64,000 nt of DNA from Phoebastria nigripes (GCA_035582835.1 JAYKAV010000778.1:2891860-2955859); one strand, 5' to 3'; positions 1 to 13,177 are shown, counted from the stretch's first letter. A program made the numbers and translations. Notes: generated by a model from the letters alone, not told the origin.

Positions 1-907
1 TTGTTAAATGTCTTGAAATGCAGGTGAGGTACTGTATTAATGGAAGTGAAGAATAAGCAGAAGAGAAGAAATTCTTTTATGTTGTAACTTGCTGGAGCAC
101 AGATGTGTGTTTGGATCTAATCACTATGCTTGTTTTGTGTCCTGAGGGACATTCTTACTGATGTAGAATGCTGGGAAGAAAGCATTGAGACTGTGGTGGC
201 TATTGGATTTGAAAAATGAAATGGACATTTTCTTTTTTTAAATTTTGAAAAACACCTTTTCATTTTAATCCTTCTGTGTGCTTAGTGTTATTTAGTGTAA
301 AATCATTCGTTCTCTCTGTTGGTTTTATGTACTGATGTCAAGCTATGCTCTTTTAAATGCTTGTTTTCTTACTCTGTGGCAAACTTCTAATTACGTATCC
401 AGTGTAGGATTGCAACCATTAGTATTCAGATGTTAACTCCACGCAGTATCGCTCAGACTGAAGCACATTAGTGTCAAACTGTTAAATATTATTCAGAGGA
501 GCTGACAGACAAGTTTGACAGTACTTACTCATCAGTGGTTTACTAGCACTGCACTTATCTGCTTGATTAAAAAAAAAAAAAAGACCTAATGCCCTTTTTT
601 TTTTTTTCTTTCTTTCACTGTAAGTAAAGTTAATAGTATAATCAAGTGAGTATATATCGCTTGGTGATAATGCTATAGATCAACTGTCAAATTCCAAGGT
701 TGAATTAGCAGAAATATTAAAATTTGATAGACTTCTTCAGTGGCAAGGATTTGAGATGACAAACTGGCAGCTCCTGTCCTTACCAGGATCTCAAATGTCC
801 ATTTCCTTTTGAGTGTGACAGAATGTTTCAGTTTGCTAACAAAATCCCTTTTTGACAGATGACAGGTAGCTTCTCCAACACAACCCAAAGAAGAAAGTCT
901 TCATTTN

Positions 908-934
908 AAAAAAAAAAAAAAAAAAAAAAAAAAA
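908..934. repeat. Poly-A run preceded by an N
   Basis: An uninterrupted run of 27 A follows an ambiguous base at 907. No recognisable retroelement 3' end lies just upstream, so it is best read as a simple homopolymer. Confidence 0.9.
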
Positions 935-2112
935 TTAGGTGGGTTTTCCTCCTCAGAGGTTAATACGCTAGAGAAACTTTAAAAACAGCATTTCTGTGAA
1001 ATTTTGAGAGACTTCTATCTGAGGTTAGTGCTAACATGTACCTGTTGCAGTGAGGAGTCATGAATGTTCTTGGAACTTGCACAAACACAAACTGCCAAGT
1101 ACTAAATGACATGAGGTTCAAAAAATGAAATTTGAACATTTGAGGTTTACAGCTCTGTTGCAGATACTAAATTTGTGTGTTGTGCGTTTTAAAAGTATGG
1201 CCTTCTTGCCTTTCTTCTCCTCCAGCAGAGACCTCAGTCACCTTTCTTTTAGATACTGAATTTAAAAAAAAAAAACCCCACCTATGAAAAAGTCAAGCAA
1301 TTAGTTTCTTATCCTCCCCTTCTGTAAGCTTCTGATGGCTTTTTCCAGTGCTCATAGTTGCCTTATGCTTTGCTTGCTCTTTTTCTTCACTTCTAGACTT
1401 TATTTTCTTGCCTACAGTGGCTGTGAGCCATTGATCACTAGTTTTAATGGTCACAGAGTATAGATTTTGTTTCCTTTCCTGCTTTGTGGCAGATGCTTGT
1501 GAAGTGGTGGCAGCAGGTAAAGCAATGAGGAGAAGCTGTATTTTCAACTTCGAGTGTTTAACCCCTCTTTTCTCAGGTAGCTTCATTGTATTATGTCGTG
1601 ATGTTTACATCTGTTTAATGTTAATTATTTTTGTGTCTCTTAATTTTTGAACTTCTTGGTTCATATTTCCAAACCAGTTGGACTAAAAATTGTTTTTATT
1701 GTTACAACAGAAGCTAAAATTTTTGCAATTCTCTGATTTCAGAATGTATGTCTTTAAAAAAGTATCGATTTTAAAACTTTCAGGCCTAGATTTGCAGAAG
1801 GACAAATTCAGACTGTTTTGGACCTTTTCTGGTAAAGTGGATTCTGCACCCAAGACTCATCTGCAGTTAGCCTCCTGTTCACCTTGCCTGGCTGAAGACT
1901 GGCCTTTGGAACTAACTGGTGACTTGAGCTCTTATATCACCAAAGATACGATGCCTTCTTACAGCTGTTTTTTTCTGTATGTCATTGCATTGTTGCCATC
2001 TGTTGCTCTTTGCTCCTAGTTCTGTTTCATTGTAAGCTCTTCCTGTTTTTCATCCAAGAAGATAGATGTTCGCACGTTTTGGGTTGTGGTTTGGTGGTGG
2101 TTGGTTTTTGTG

Positions 2113-2122
2113 TTTTTTTTTT

Positions 2123-2188
<66 letters not shown>
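2113..2188. repeat. Very long poly-T run (about 76 nt)
   Basis: The run is pure T except one C at 2135. It could be the antisense A tail of an inserted sequence, but no element was recognised upstream or downstream. The true length may differ, because homopolymers of this size are hard to assemble. Confidence 0.9.
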
Positions 2189-3999
2189 CCCTATTTTGTG
2201 TGATGTTTGCTACCTGTTGTTGAAGTTACCATGTCCAGTGACTGGGTCTATGTTTATCTGTTTCCTGGGGTCATCCTATGATGGGTTTTATGTGTCCATT
2301 TTTTATTTAGACAACACTTAAGCCCCTAACTTTCATTGAAAAGGTACTCAGAACAGTATATGCACTTGTATTTTTGCTAGTAAATTTACTGTAGGAATTT
2401 AAAGCCCTTATTTTATATTCATGTCCAGAAATGCAACTGTCTAGGTTTTCCTCCTCAGTTTAACCATCTTCTACTACAGGTCTTTAGGGCTGGGTACCAC
2501 AGAGAAGACAGATCTAATGCCTATAAACTCAAATGATATTTGATTCATGCATCAGGTACATTAAAAAACAGGGCCAGAAGGGAGGATCCATTCAATGTTT
2601 TGCATACTACTTTTACTACTGGAACTGCGAGGTCTGCATTTTAGGATTTCCTCAGTTTGAGGAGATTCAAACTAGCAGCTTTTAAGTGTACAGAAAGTTG
2701 TGTGTGCTTCTTGCTTAGCTGGGCGTTGCTTGACAAGGAACTTGCCACTCAGAGGGCTAAAGAGAGGATGAAGGCGTTGAAGTGGGTGTTGAAGGTCCCT
2801 CTGCAGGAAAGAATGAATTTGACTTCCTGCTGCTGATGGTCTGGATGTATTTTATCCAGTGATGCTGTGATGCAAAACCTGTAGATATGCTGTGGAGAAC
2901 TACAACACTAAACTCCCTTTTACCAGAGGAGTCACCATTTTGCTGAACAGAAACTGGCACCTGCTCTTTTACTCTCCCAGGACTACAACTCTCGTGCAGA
3001 TACAGTCTCAGCTGGGGAAGTCAGAGAGAGACATCAACCCAAGCGTTCATGTTCTCTAGTGGACTGCAATAAGAACTTTAGAAAATGTGGATAAATCACC
3101 CATGTATTAAACAAAAAAGCAAGCCAGTCACTGTTTGCATACAAGAATAACTAATATGCCTTAGTCCAGGCAGCAGAGTCATGTTCTGGATCACTGAGAT
3201 TCCTAAATTCCCAAGAGGTACAGGCATTCAGTTGTTCCTCATTCTTCAGTTTTTCCTGTTGATGGGCTGAGGCATGTCGCCTTTCAGTGCATGTCACAAA
3301 TCCCTTTCTTTGGCACCTCATTTTCAGTGTACAGAAGAGGAGGAATTTGTACACTTACAATGTCATGAACTAAGCTTCTTCAGCTGAGCATCAAGTTTTA
3401 AAGTTTTAATTCTCTGTCATAACATGCCAAAACCTAAGTGCTTGTGTGAACATTAGTAAAATGACAAGAGCTGCCTTAGAATGAGAGAGACTCAGTAGTG
3501 TGTAACAAATCATCTCTACGCGGATCACTAAAATTTGTCCCCTAATCCCATTTTGGGAATCACTCACTTAGCATTATTCTCTTCCATTGTACAGAAACCT
3601 GCTTCTTATCTAAGGGTAAAATATTTTCTCAAATGACCTGGTCTGAAGTTGCTATCTAGACACATGTGGCCTACCTCTTGGAGAGGTATTTTTGACGCAC
3701 AGGTCAGGCTGTCAGTCTGCTTCTTGCGATCTTTACTTTTTTTTCCAATTATCAATACAAAAATATATTCCTAGGCTTAGGGGAATGAGGATATATGAAC
3801 ATCATCTACTCACAAAAGGCATAGTGAGGGAAGGAAAAGAAATAAGATTAACTGTATTTGCAGTCCATTTCAGTGAGAAAATGCAGTGCAATCTGGTAGA
3901 GTTGGTGCTGGCTAAGTATATAAAGCAGCACCACAGTTAACAAGCTTATGTGATTGCAACGTGGTGCTTCTCAGCCTTGAGATGCATTGACTTCCCCAG

Positions 4000-4131
4000 T
4001 GTGATAGCAAGTCAGTGGTAGATACAGAAACCTCTGGAAATATTTCCCCAATGTTAGCCAGCTCCCAGGTACCATACTGTCTTAATGAACTTGTTGATCA
4101 ATTTCTCAGTTTCTTTGGGATGCTGTATCAG
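4000..4131 (+). CDS. Candidate internal exon, unrecognised protein
   Basis: The 132-nt segment is open for 44 codons. It lies between a plausible acceptor (…GACTTCCCCAG) and donor (CAG|GTAAAC), in phase 0 at both ends. It encodes a hydrophobic C-terminal part containing NELVDQFLSFFGMLYQ. Two downstream continuations are possible. One is a terminal exon at 4229-4303 after a strong acceptor (TTTGCTGCTTTGCAG), reading LKKPCINRERVAEW… to TAA. The other is a 20-nt microexon at 4745-4764 (…GTTGACAG / GTAAGT) joined in phase to 4864-4942, ending TAA. It could also join in phase to 7628. No domain is recognised. Splice-like signals are common in AT-rich DNA, so this may be chance. Confidence 0.2.
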
Positions 4132-5111
4132 GTAAACCAGGGGTCATACTCTTTATGGTGCTTAGGTGTATATCTATGCTTATGTGTAGTTTATATCGTA
4201 TCAGTAAAAATACTTTGCTGCTTTGCAGCTTAAAAAGCCTTGCATCAACAGAGAGCGAGTAGCAGAATGGTGTCAAGATTTGCTGCTTCATTACAAAAGT
4301 TAACAGAGTTCTGACTTAAGACTGCACAGATGCTTAAAAAAGTGATAAGCAAGAGGGAAGTTCAGCATTTCCTGCTTCTATAGTCAATACTGTAAATAGA
4401 AGACTAAGATTTGATTCTCAGTTTTAGTGCAGTATGAAAAATTCTCCTTTAAATCAAGTTCATTGGCTCTGTCCACTTGTATTTTCTTTTCTTCAGTGTT
4501 CCTCAAACGTGGTTTTGTAACTAGTCTCTGGTCTCTCTCTCTCTCTCATTAACTCTGAGGAAAAGGTTTCCTTTTTGTGTGTGTCCATATAACATCTAGA
4601 AAAGCTGAGATCTTGCTAGTAGCATTTAGTTGCTGTTATAGGGACAATCCTGATAAATATCAGCAAGGTCAGAACAGTGTCTNTTTGAATGTATGCTGTA
4701 AAACTGTTGCTGTGATTAGTACTAATTAGCCTCTCTGTTGACAGAGTTGTAAAGAAGCCAAGAAGTAAGTTAGTTGGTTGTTTGTTTTTTTTTTCCTAGT
4801 GGTGTCCCTCGATGTGATTAAAACCATGTTCATACATTTGCACTTCTTAATTTTATTCTGCAGGGCTGTCAGCCACGAATCTTTCACCAACACACAAAGT
4901 GCTAAAAGCTTTTCTAGAAGTAAACTAACAAGTGAAGAATAAATAATTTACCATTTTAGACAATTATCCTGCAGTGACCTCTGTGTGACCAGACACTTTG
5001 CTCGGCAGGAAGAATATATTCACTTTGTGAGGAACCCATTTGGGTGTTCCCTTCGGTACCAGGAACTTATTTATGGGAAAACAAGAATGGTTGAATATAG
5101 CTGTACTCAAA

Positions 5112-5166
5112 TATCATATCAAAAATAAGACATTTATCATTCATTATCATATCAAAAATAAGACAT
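5112..5166. repeat. Short direct duplication (22 nt, 33-nt period)
   Basis: Two identical 22-nt copies (core ATCATATCAAAAATAAGACA) start at 5112 and 5145, separated by an 11-nt spacer. This looks like a recent local tandem duplication, with no function apparent. Confidence 0.85.
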
Positions 5167-6806
5167 CTGGAAACTTCTATGTTAGATACAATTCCAAGTC
5201 ATTAATATAAAATGTGTAACTTAGCTTTCATGACACTAAAACTACAACTGTTTGCTCTCTAGAATCTTACATTAACAACATGAACAGTCTTCTCTTGTTT
5301 TTTTGATAATATTTGCATCCTTGAATCCAGAAGAATTTCAGTAGCTGAAGGAGTAAAATGTAGCTTAAACTGCTAATATCATTTCACTTGATTCTAAAAT
5401 TGCAGGATAGGAAATGCCCAACAAATGGAACCTGTTTTTGTTTAGTGTTTGTGTCTCAGCTTGCATAAGACTAACCTCTTTTTCAGATGGTAGACTGCTG
5501 AATTTTCCTATACGTGTGTAATTTTAAAATACTGGTATTCAGTGACAAATAATTGTCTCTAGAATTTATTGTTTCCTGCATTTATCCGTTTGCATTTGTA
5601 TAAAAATCCAAGTATTGGCACTTAGTACTGTCATTCATATATGGATTGATTTGTTCTTTGTACTGCATGGAAGACTACAGCTTCCACTATAATAAATATA
5701 GTGCAATACTTGAGGAGACTGGGAATAATTACAAAAAAGCGTAAGTGGTTTTAGTTTGAAGATATTTTAAGTCTGTCAACAAATCAGTAGAATTAAATCC
5801 CTACTCATCTTATCTCGAACAAATGTCCAGTGATTTGTTGACTCTTCTGCAGCTAATTCACTGGAGAACTTTTGAGTTCTCCTCCTGCTGATGCCTAATA
5901 TGAATAAAATAAATAATAGTATCTTCTGCTTTGAATAAATAATATTGAGACTTTTCTTTTTTACGTGCAAGGCCAAAACACGTTGCACTGTACCTCTTTT
6001 GTAAGGTTCAGATTTACTAGCATGTTATTTATAGCAGTCCTAATTATTCTTTAACAAACAAATTCCATAGTTACAGTTTCAGAACAGTTTGTTGTGTGTG
6101 TTACTTTGCAGACCATTCGTTGTCACACTCAAGAAACGAACATTTTATAAATATTCTAGTTGCTTATATTTTTACCAAACTGTGTTGAAACAACTGATGG
6201 TTATGCTGAGCCAAATTGTGTCTCTTAACATGGATTTCCTCCACATTAGGTGGAAGATGTGGTAAGTTCTTGAAGCCAGTCTGGAATGGAAAAGCCTAGG
6301 TTTAAACAACACTGATTTGTCTGGGACCGATAGAAAGAAGTTTTCAAAGTCTGTATCAAGTGTAAGAATTGTAGACAGATTTCAACATTTTTGAAATTTA
6401 AACCCAGTTCAGACTGACAGTTTTTTAGGTTTGTTCCCCGCCCTGTTTTGCTAATCTCAGTTTAAATGATAGCTACAATTTCTGATACTCACTACTAAAA
6501 TCAGTGTGGTTTTGATTATTCGTGCAACTTCAATTACAGAGCTTGTGTATAGTTTTATATTTTAGGGAGTGACATCCATGTATAATGCTTTGCATGCACG
6601 TGGCTGAAGAAATGTCAGTCTCATGTTTAATATTGATGTAATAAGTGTATCCTGATTTGTATAACACTAATTTTGGATATATATCAAGTTTGTTTTTAAA
6701 TGGTTTAAATATGTAATTTTACTTTTACTCCAAGATAGTTTCTTGTTTTTGAGCCAGCAGATAAATAGAAAGAAAATCTTCACTTTATTTTTAGAATTCT
6801 CTGTCT

Positions 6807-6905
6807 AGGGACATGGTTTAGTGGGGCATGGTGGTGTTGGGTTGATGGTTNGACTTGATGATCTTAGAGGTCTTTTCCAACCTTAATGATTCTATGATTC
6901 TATGA
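6807..6905 (+). mobile_element. CR1 LINE, 3'-end fragment
   Basis: This roughly 99-bp piece is the extreme 3' end of an avian CR1. It starts at AGGGACATGGTTTAGTGG, runs through TTGACTTGATGATCTTAGAGG-like sequence, and ends in the duplicated ATTCTATG tail. Its sequence is nearly the same as the end of the copy at 28594-29371, so both belong to the same or closely related subfamilies. It is heavily 5'-truncated, as is usual for CR1, and has no coding capacity. One N is at 6851. Confidence 0.95.
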
Positions 6906-7627
6906 AACTTAAAATAACGGAGCTTTTTTTTTTTTTTTNCCCCTTAAAAAGCAACTAGTTGTAATTTACTCAGTCTGTCAGAACTACTATACATGGCACC
7001 ATCTCCATGATTGTATGAAATATGGGTTTTGCATCATTTCCAGTTTCTGCATTTTTAAATCCCCATGCAAAATTTATCTCCCAGCAAATATATTGGAAGG
7101 TTTTCAGCTCTAGTCAGTGAATAGTTTATCTCCAAAATGTATAAGAATCACTACTTCCGTAACCTTCTGTGCTTCATAGAAGGATATGGTCTTTATGTTT
7201 ATTTCACTATCAGGGAAACTTCTTGCAGCTATGGTGTTGATCATTTAGTTTATAATAATATAATCTACTTTATATGTAATGGGAATGCCTTAGCCGCTTC
7301 CTTATGAATAACATTTGTTTTATCAACAGCAGAATGTATAAAGGAGCTCTTCAAAGACTTCTGTGATCTTATCATCTGTGGGCAGATACTTAAATGCTGC
7401 TTTTTCAGATCAGCTTATTCTTCTGAAGTAAGGAAATGCCCCCAGTCGTCGTGTATCTATTGAACTGACTCTAGCCAGGAAAATCGCTGCATTGGGAATC
7501 GGTCTCATGCAGACCTTTTACAGAAACACTGTTCTTCACATAGGTGTTGATCTAAAGCCTTTTTTGTCTTGCAGTGGATTTGAATGTAGCTGTGAAACTA
7601 ACATTCCTCCCCCCCACCCCCCGCCAG

Positions 7628-7678
7628 GTTGATGTGATCTTCAGTCTTTTGTGTGAAATTGAGTGGTACAAAAGTGAG
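7628..7678 (+). CDS. Candidate 51-nt exon of an unrecognised gene
   Basis: A C-rich acceptor (…CCCCCCGCCAG) precedes 17 open codons (VDVIFSLLCEIEWYKSE) and a consensus donor (GAG|GTAAGA). Only phase 0 is open, because the other two frames hit TGA. The exon is symmetrical and would join in phase to 13178-13245. The predicted peptide is amphipathic and helical-looking, but I do not recognise a family. The case rests on splice signals and phase alone. Confidence 0.27.
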
Positions 7679-9525
7679 GTAAGAAATACATTGAATATGC
7701 AATAAGTGAGAATGCATTAGAACTAGATCTCTAGGAAGCAAGTGGCATCCATGCTGCTAAATCAGTGCTGATCCACACAGCTTCTTGGGCAACTTGGGTT
7801 CATGCAGAACTTTGTTTTGCACATGGCCCGATATTGTGTGGTTTTCTGCCTCAGTATGTCTCACTTTAAGGAGTGTAATTCCTGCTCATAATCATAAATT
7901 ACTATGTGTTAAGTGTTTTTAACTCTTGAAAAACCTTCCAGCTCCAAAGAGAGTTAAGAAATTAGTAGCTCTCTAACTTTTTCAGTGTTTCTTTTAGAGG
8001 ACGGTCAAATGCTTCAGGAAAATTCTTTGCAAATTGTCACCTGAACTCTTCCTTGAGATTTGCTTAAGATATGTGTCCTAACTATGTCTTCATTGTAGCT
8101 TGCATTTTTTTTTTTCCTCCCTTGCATTTAGTCTGATGGGACTTCAATGATCCGAAGTTCTTTGCTGTACCTGCCACAGTATTGTATAATCTTGACATCT
8201 GTGTCACTAGCAATTTTAAAATATTTTATTATGAAAATATATCCTGAGTAGTACTGCTTTAATGACTTCCTTTATGAACAGTTTCCACAATATTTTGGCA
8301 ACTGTTCTTCTATTACATTATTTTGCACCTGATACTGGCTGATGTTATCTGTTCAGCTATTTAGCGGTGTTGCAGTATACTCAAAACACTCAGGAGCATA
8401 CAGTGTTCATTGGTGGGGGGAAAAAAAAAGTACACTTTTGCAGCCAAATGTCATATTTCTATTAATTACTCTTTGTTAGGAGAATTTGGCTGCTAGTGTT
8501 TTATTGACGCTTTTGAATTTACATAGAAAACTCTAAAGCCTGTGTATACTTAAGAAATTTACAGATGAGATGTGTGGGAGACTGAAAAAGGCTTTGTGTT
8601 GGGATAATTTCAGGCTAGGATTATCTCACAATTTCTGCTTTGATCTCTAAACGTGAATATGAGACACAAAAAGTCTAAAGGACTGGTGTTTTTTTTTTTT
8701 TTTTTTTAGAGGCTGTTTCAGAAGATTTGGGATTCATTTTTCAGATAACCTTTTGTGGTTTAAAAACTGATTGTTGTAAGTGTTTTTAATGTAAAACTTC
8801 ATGTATGAAACTTCATTTTGATATTAAATATTACTGGCAGAAAAAAGGCCTCAGTTTTGGATGTAAAATAATTTAAAATTATGATTCATTTAGACCTTCT
8901 GATACTCGCTTCATACTAGCGAGTCCCATTGGTCCATATAGCATCACACATCTTCATACNTTTACAATCCCCCCAAAATGCTGTGGGAGCTGTAGTGCTC
9001 GATCCATCTCATTCATAAATTTTCTACACACATCCTTAAGAAACACTTTGTTGTTTGCTAGCTGTAATTAAAGATAAAGAGTTAAAGATAAATGAGTAGT
9101 ATTTATTAAAACATCTCGAATAGCTGACATAGGAACAAAAGTTAATAAAAAGGACATGGGTTAAGAAATTAAAGAAGAAAACGTATTTTAATCTACTCTT
9201 GCCAAGACTAAATTGGAAAGGTCTCTCTCTATTGGATATTTTAAATTTCCTGCTAACTTACTGTAGTCACTTTACTGTCAACTCACCTTTACTTTTTCCA
9301 AATTATTTAATTATGGAAGTCATACTCTCCCATTCTGTTATTTTTTTTTTATGTTGATACAGGTCTTTGACAGAAATAATGAGCAAGGGAGAGAAAAGTG
9401 AGTATAAATGGGTTAGCTGCCTTTGCTAAAATCATCTAATAGGGTTCTTTATGCAAATTTCTGAGATTTGAAAACTGTAGATTTTCCTTGTTATCATGTA
9501 TTGAATATGCTATTAATGTACTATT

Positions 9526-9575
9526 TTTGGATTAAATGGTTGTTGTCCCTTCCAACTGGAATTATTCTATTCTCC
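9526..9575 (+). mobile_element. Old CR1 3'-end relic
   Basis: The stretch reading GGATTAAATGG…GTCCCTTCCAAC…ATTATTCTATTCT follows the order of the CR1 3' end (GGACT.GATGATC…GTC.CTTCCAACC…ATTCTATGATTCT), but with many substitutions. It is too short to assign a subfamily or exact limits. Confidence 0.5.
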
Positions 9576-10429
9576 TTGATCTTGTGGTTACTTGTTTTCT
9601 GCATGTTTTAAGTTTTTAAGTTCTGCATACTTTAACTACATTTTTGTCTGTGCTTCTGAGATCAATACAAACTCGAAAAAATCACCTACATGTGTGACTG
9701 AGAAAAAAGCATTTGGCTGTTTCTGCCAGTTTGCAGAAACTGAAGATTTTGTCCTTTATTTTCTAAGAGTATATCAGTTCCCATTTAAAACATGCAGTCA
9801 GTATTCTGTTAAGCAAAAGGAAAACTAGATTGATTTTTATCTATTACATTTTAGAAAGTATTTTAAGAACATTAAAATGAGACAGTAGCTTGCTATCCCT
9901 CATTTAATCCACTCCTTAGCAGGGTTGTGTGCTGGTGAGGATGGAAGCTGGGAAATAAATAGCAAACAGAGACATGAATAAGGGCAAAGAAGAAATGGAA
10001 GTAATACTTGGATAGAAGGGATGGGGAGGAAATGGTAGGAAGAGTAAAGTAAGTACATAAAGAATATAGCAAGGAAGTGGAGGGGCGGGGAGAGAGAATA
10101 TGACTGTGATGCTTTTGGCATGAAACACAGAGAAGCATTATTTCACTCATCCTGATTTCTGTTGTGCTGACCTCTGAGTTTATCTTGATGTGCTTATGGC
10201 AATGGCAGTTTGAGGAGAGCATTACAGTTTCTTAATCCACATTAAGGACAAGATCAATACGGGAAGTTTGGGATTTCTACTTATTACCCAGGCAAATGAA
10301 AAAAGCAGCTGAATACAGATGGTATTCTTTCACAATATGGTGCTCTATTGTAACAAAACCTGTGATTTAAGGACAGAGCTTCCTGGTGTCCGACTCTTAA
10401 AGTCTGCTTTTGATGTGAGAGCCAAAATT

Positions 10430-10450
10430 GTGGTCACTTGTAGTGACCAC
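10430..10450. repeat. Perfect 9-bp inverted repeat, 3-nt loop
   Basis: GTGGTCACT, then TGT, then AGTGACCAC form a perfect stem-loop. There is no T-run downstream and no gene context, so a function cannot be assigned. Confidence 0.85.
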
Positions 10451-10783
10451 TGGTATTGACACCCTACCCCCGGGTTAAAAGGAATTGTGCTGGAAGGAAC
10501 TGAAGAAGACTATGATCCTCAAATTGACACTCTTGGCTCTTAGGGCATGGATACAAAATTTAGCAAAGAAAGTATCAGCAATCTTTTCTGTTTATGTATT
10601 TGTTGGTTTGTTTCAAGTACTGTCTTTGGAGACAGATCTATTGTGAAACACGTACACCTGACTTAAATCCAAGGGAATGGCATACCTGACTATCAAGGCT
10701 TACTTGACACACTTTTGGAAAATAGTGTTGACCTGTCTTTTTTCTTCTTTCCCTGTCAAAAAAAATTGATGAAAAAGTAATGA

Positions 10784-10864
10784 CACCCCCCCCCTCCAAA
10801 AAAAAAAAAAAAAAAAAAAAAACAACACCCCCACACCAACCAAAAAAAAAAAAAACCCCCAAAC
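10784..10864. repeat. A/C-rich low-complexity tract
   Basis: The + strand is almost only A and C: runs of C, then about 25 A, then mixed ACACC and C/A runs. A similar shorter tract lies at 11047-11099. Confidence 0.9.
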
Positions 10865-12595
10865 TTTTAGTCAACTTTCAGGTTAACGGCAATATGAAAT
10901 TATGTACTGAGTATTAGTTTTCAGTGAAAACTTCAAAATGCTTCTAATATCAATCTTTTTAGTAAATTTATAAAATGTTGTAACCTTTGAAAAATATGGT
11001 ATGAAATCAGTCTAGAATGTTTTGTCTTGTTTAAGAAAACTGCACAATCCCCCCATCCCCAAAACACCCTCTTTTAAAAACCAAATAAAAACCCCCCACT
11101 ATATTTTGTAACAGAGATTTACAAATTTGTAAAAACAAATACGCACTGTTCAGTCAGATTAAACTTTTTTCAGTTGAGTGAGAGGTCTGGGTAAACTGCA
11201 GAAGAAATTTTGTTTTCAGGTCATGGTCCAAATCCTCATTGTGTCTGAATGAAATTAATGGAGACTTTAGGAAAAACAGGACTAGAAAGTTTTGGCATTC
11301 AAAATCAATACTGAGTATTTCTTCCCTTCCTTTTTCCAGGTACGCTTACTCCTAAATACTGTAATTTGTCTTGAATATGCAGTTAACTTTACAATTCTTA
11401 CTCAGTCTGTAAATTCTAAACTGTCTTATGTGAATAAAACCAGAATATTTTAGTTAAAAAAGGAGAACTGGTGGGACTTGTAAAATGAGTGATTTATTTT
11501 TCTGTTAAAGATACTTTTCATCTCATTCATCTATCCTTTCCTACCCAATCTCCAGAAAGACTCCTAAAAATTTTTGTCTGTAGCTTGCATAATAAGAAAT
11601 TACTGTATATGACTTTACAAGAAAAGATTTTTTTTTTTTAAATGTGTTTATAGGTCTAATGTGTCTCTAGAAGTGTTTAATATTTTCATGAGATTTATGC
11701 TCTTGTTTTAGAGGATTAACTTCCCTTGCTTTAAAACTGACATTTACCCTCTTTGTATTCCAGAAAGTGTTGATTGGATATATTCTCCATTTATTGTCCC
11801 AGGAAGAATTGTGTGCATGGAAACTGCAGTCACACTGATGATACGGTTATTAAATATTTACTGTAGTCAGCAGTGATTTTAAGCCATTTCCATATGAAAA
11901 CAATAAGCACATTTTTTTTTTTTTTTTTTTGAGTTTACAATTTTGGAGTTAAAATGGTGATTTTATTTTTTTCCCCAAAAATGAGTTTGCTCTGTGTTCT
12001 CTACCTTGTCCCAATTTCAGTTTTGGTTGTGGGTTTTTTTTTNTTTTTTTTTTTTTTTTAAAGAAAATTTATTAATATTTATTTCACACTTTTATTTCTT
12101 GGGTAAATGAAAGAGGAACAGAGCTAGCTGTACAGAAACTCTATATGCAAAATGCTGCAATATTCGAATATCAGCTTTCGGTAGTCAATGACTAGGTAGT
12201 CACAGAGTGTTCGTTTTTGATTAGTGATCTAATTAGTTGTTTTTGTCACCTGAGAAATGAGGAAAAAAAAAAAAAAGGCAGGATAGATACTTCTGTTTGC
12301 TTTTTTGTTTAATTGCTGAATATGATATATCCTGAAGTATTATGTTATATATATTTCAAATATTGTTACAGGCTTTTGTTTTTTTTAAAAGGCAGCAGAT
12401 ATGATAGCTGAATGATATTCTTAATCAATATCAAGGTATATAGTTAGCATTTCCTCATAGTTTCTTTTATGATGAATGAGAAAAAAGGGACATTTCCATT
12501 TATTCCCATTTTGTCGGCATGTTACCTGGAAGAAAAGCACAGTATGGAGAGAAAAGGCTTTTGCACCTTGTCAGTGTGCATATATTAAGTTGTTT

Positions 12596-12664
12596 AATAA
12601 CGTAAGCGTTATTGATTTGATGGCTGATGTCTGCTGTCATTGACTCAATAATAATCACCTCTGT
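12596..12664. other. Palindrome beside a possible conserved regulatory block
   Basis: AATAACG-TAAG-CGTTATT is a perfect 7-bp inverted repeat. It is followed by TGATTTGATGGCTGATG, CTGTCATTGACTCAATAATAA and more sequence lacking the simple repeats around it. The ATTGAT, TGATGG and CTGTCA words resemble homeodomain or TALE-type sites. Conservation is not known from this sequence alone. Confidence 0.2.
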
Positions 12665-13177
12665 GGCTCACTGGAATGAAAGAAGGGTTTTTATGTACCT
12701 TTTCCCTTCTGATAGACATGTATAAGGAAAGGAAGAGTGGGGCTGGATTATTGTTTCTCGGCTACATCTGTGGTGGTGTGCTCTGACCATCTGCNGAATG
12801 CCTTGAGTTGGGGAGAAGAAGGGATTTATTCCTTTTGCTTTCTTCGTTTTTCTTAGGGCTTAAGGACTTCCTGTGCTCTATTGATACTGCCTTTTGATAC
12901 CGTCAGGAGGAACAGAAGAGAAGTGGTGATCCTGAGGGTGAGAAGTTTTGATCTTGAATAGGGTCACCACAGTTATCAACAGATCCTAAACCTCCAAAAT
13001 GTTAGGTGTATGTCCAGCTGAGTTGCTGTACCATCTTAGGTCACACCAAGGAATCGGTGAATAATGAAGGAAGCTGGCATTGGTTTACATATCTCATGGC
13101 ATAAGAGTCATCCTTTATTGAAAATATTACAAAATTTGTATGGTGTAATTCTTCACAAGCTCCTTTTTCTGTTGCAG

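Larger units (their letters stand above)
1..3999. other. AT-rich non-coding sequence, no supported gene
   Basis: Stops occur frequently in all frames and no long homologous reading frame is visible. It contains a poly-A and a very long poly-T run, listed separately. A 24-nt segment at 1493-1516 sits between a good acceptor (long pyrimidine run then GGCAG) and a good donor (CAG|GTAAAG) and could be a microexon, but that is weak. It could be intron or intergenic DNA. Confidence 0.6.
7679..13177. other. Non-coding stretch (putative intron)
   Basis: This AT-rich sequence has many short poly-T and poly-A runs. A strong acceptor near 8131 is followed by about 38 open codons but lacks a good donor. 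A CR1 relic, two A/C-rich tracts and two short inverted repeats are listed separately. If the exon chain is real this is intron sequence. Confidence 0.5.

Noticed and set aside
2010..2321. 103-codon frame with a poly-phenylalanine core
   Set aside because: It is created by the long poly-T run and has no coding meaning.
6112..6261. Exon-like segment with strong acceptor, GTAAGT donor and 49 open codons
   Set aside because: Its phase cannot join to 7628-7678 and the peptide looks like translated AT-rich DNA. Kept only as a remote possibility.
9361..9396. Short segment between a T-rich acceptor and a GTGAGT donor
   Set aside because: Its 35-36-nt length breaks the phase of the flanking candidate exons.
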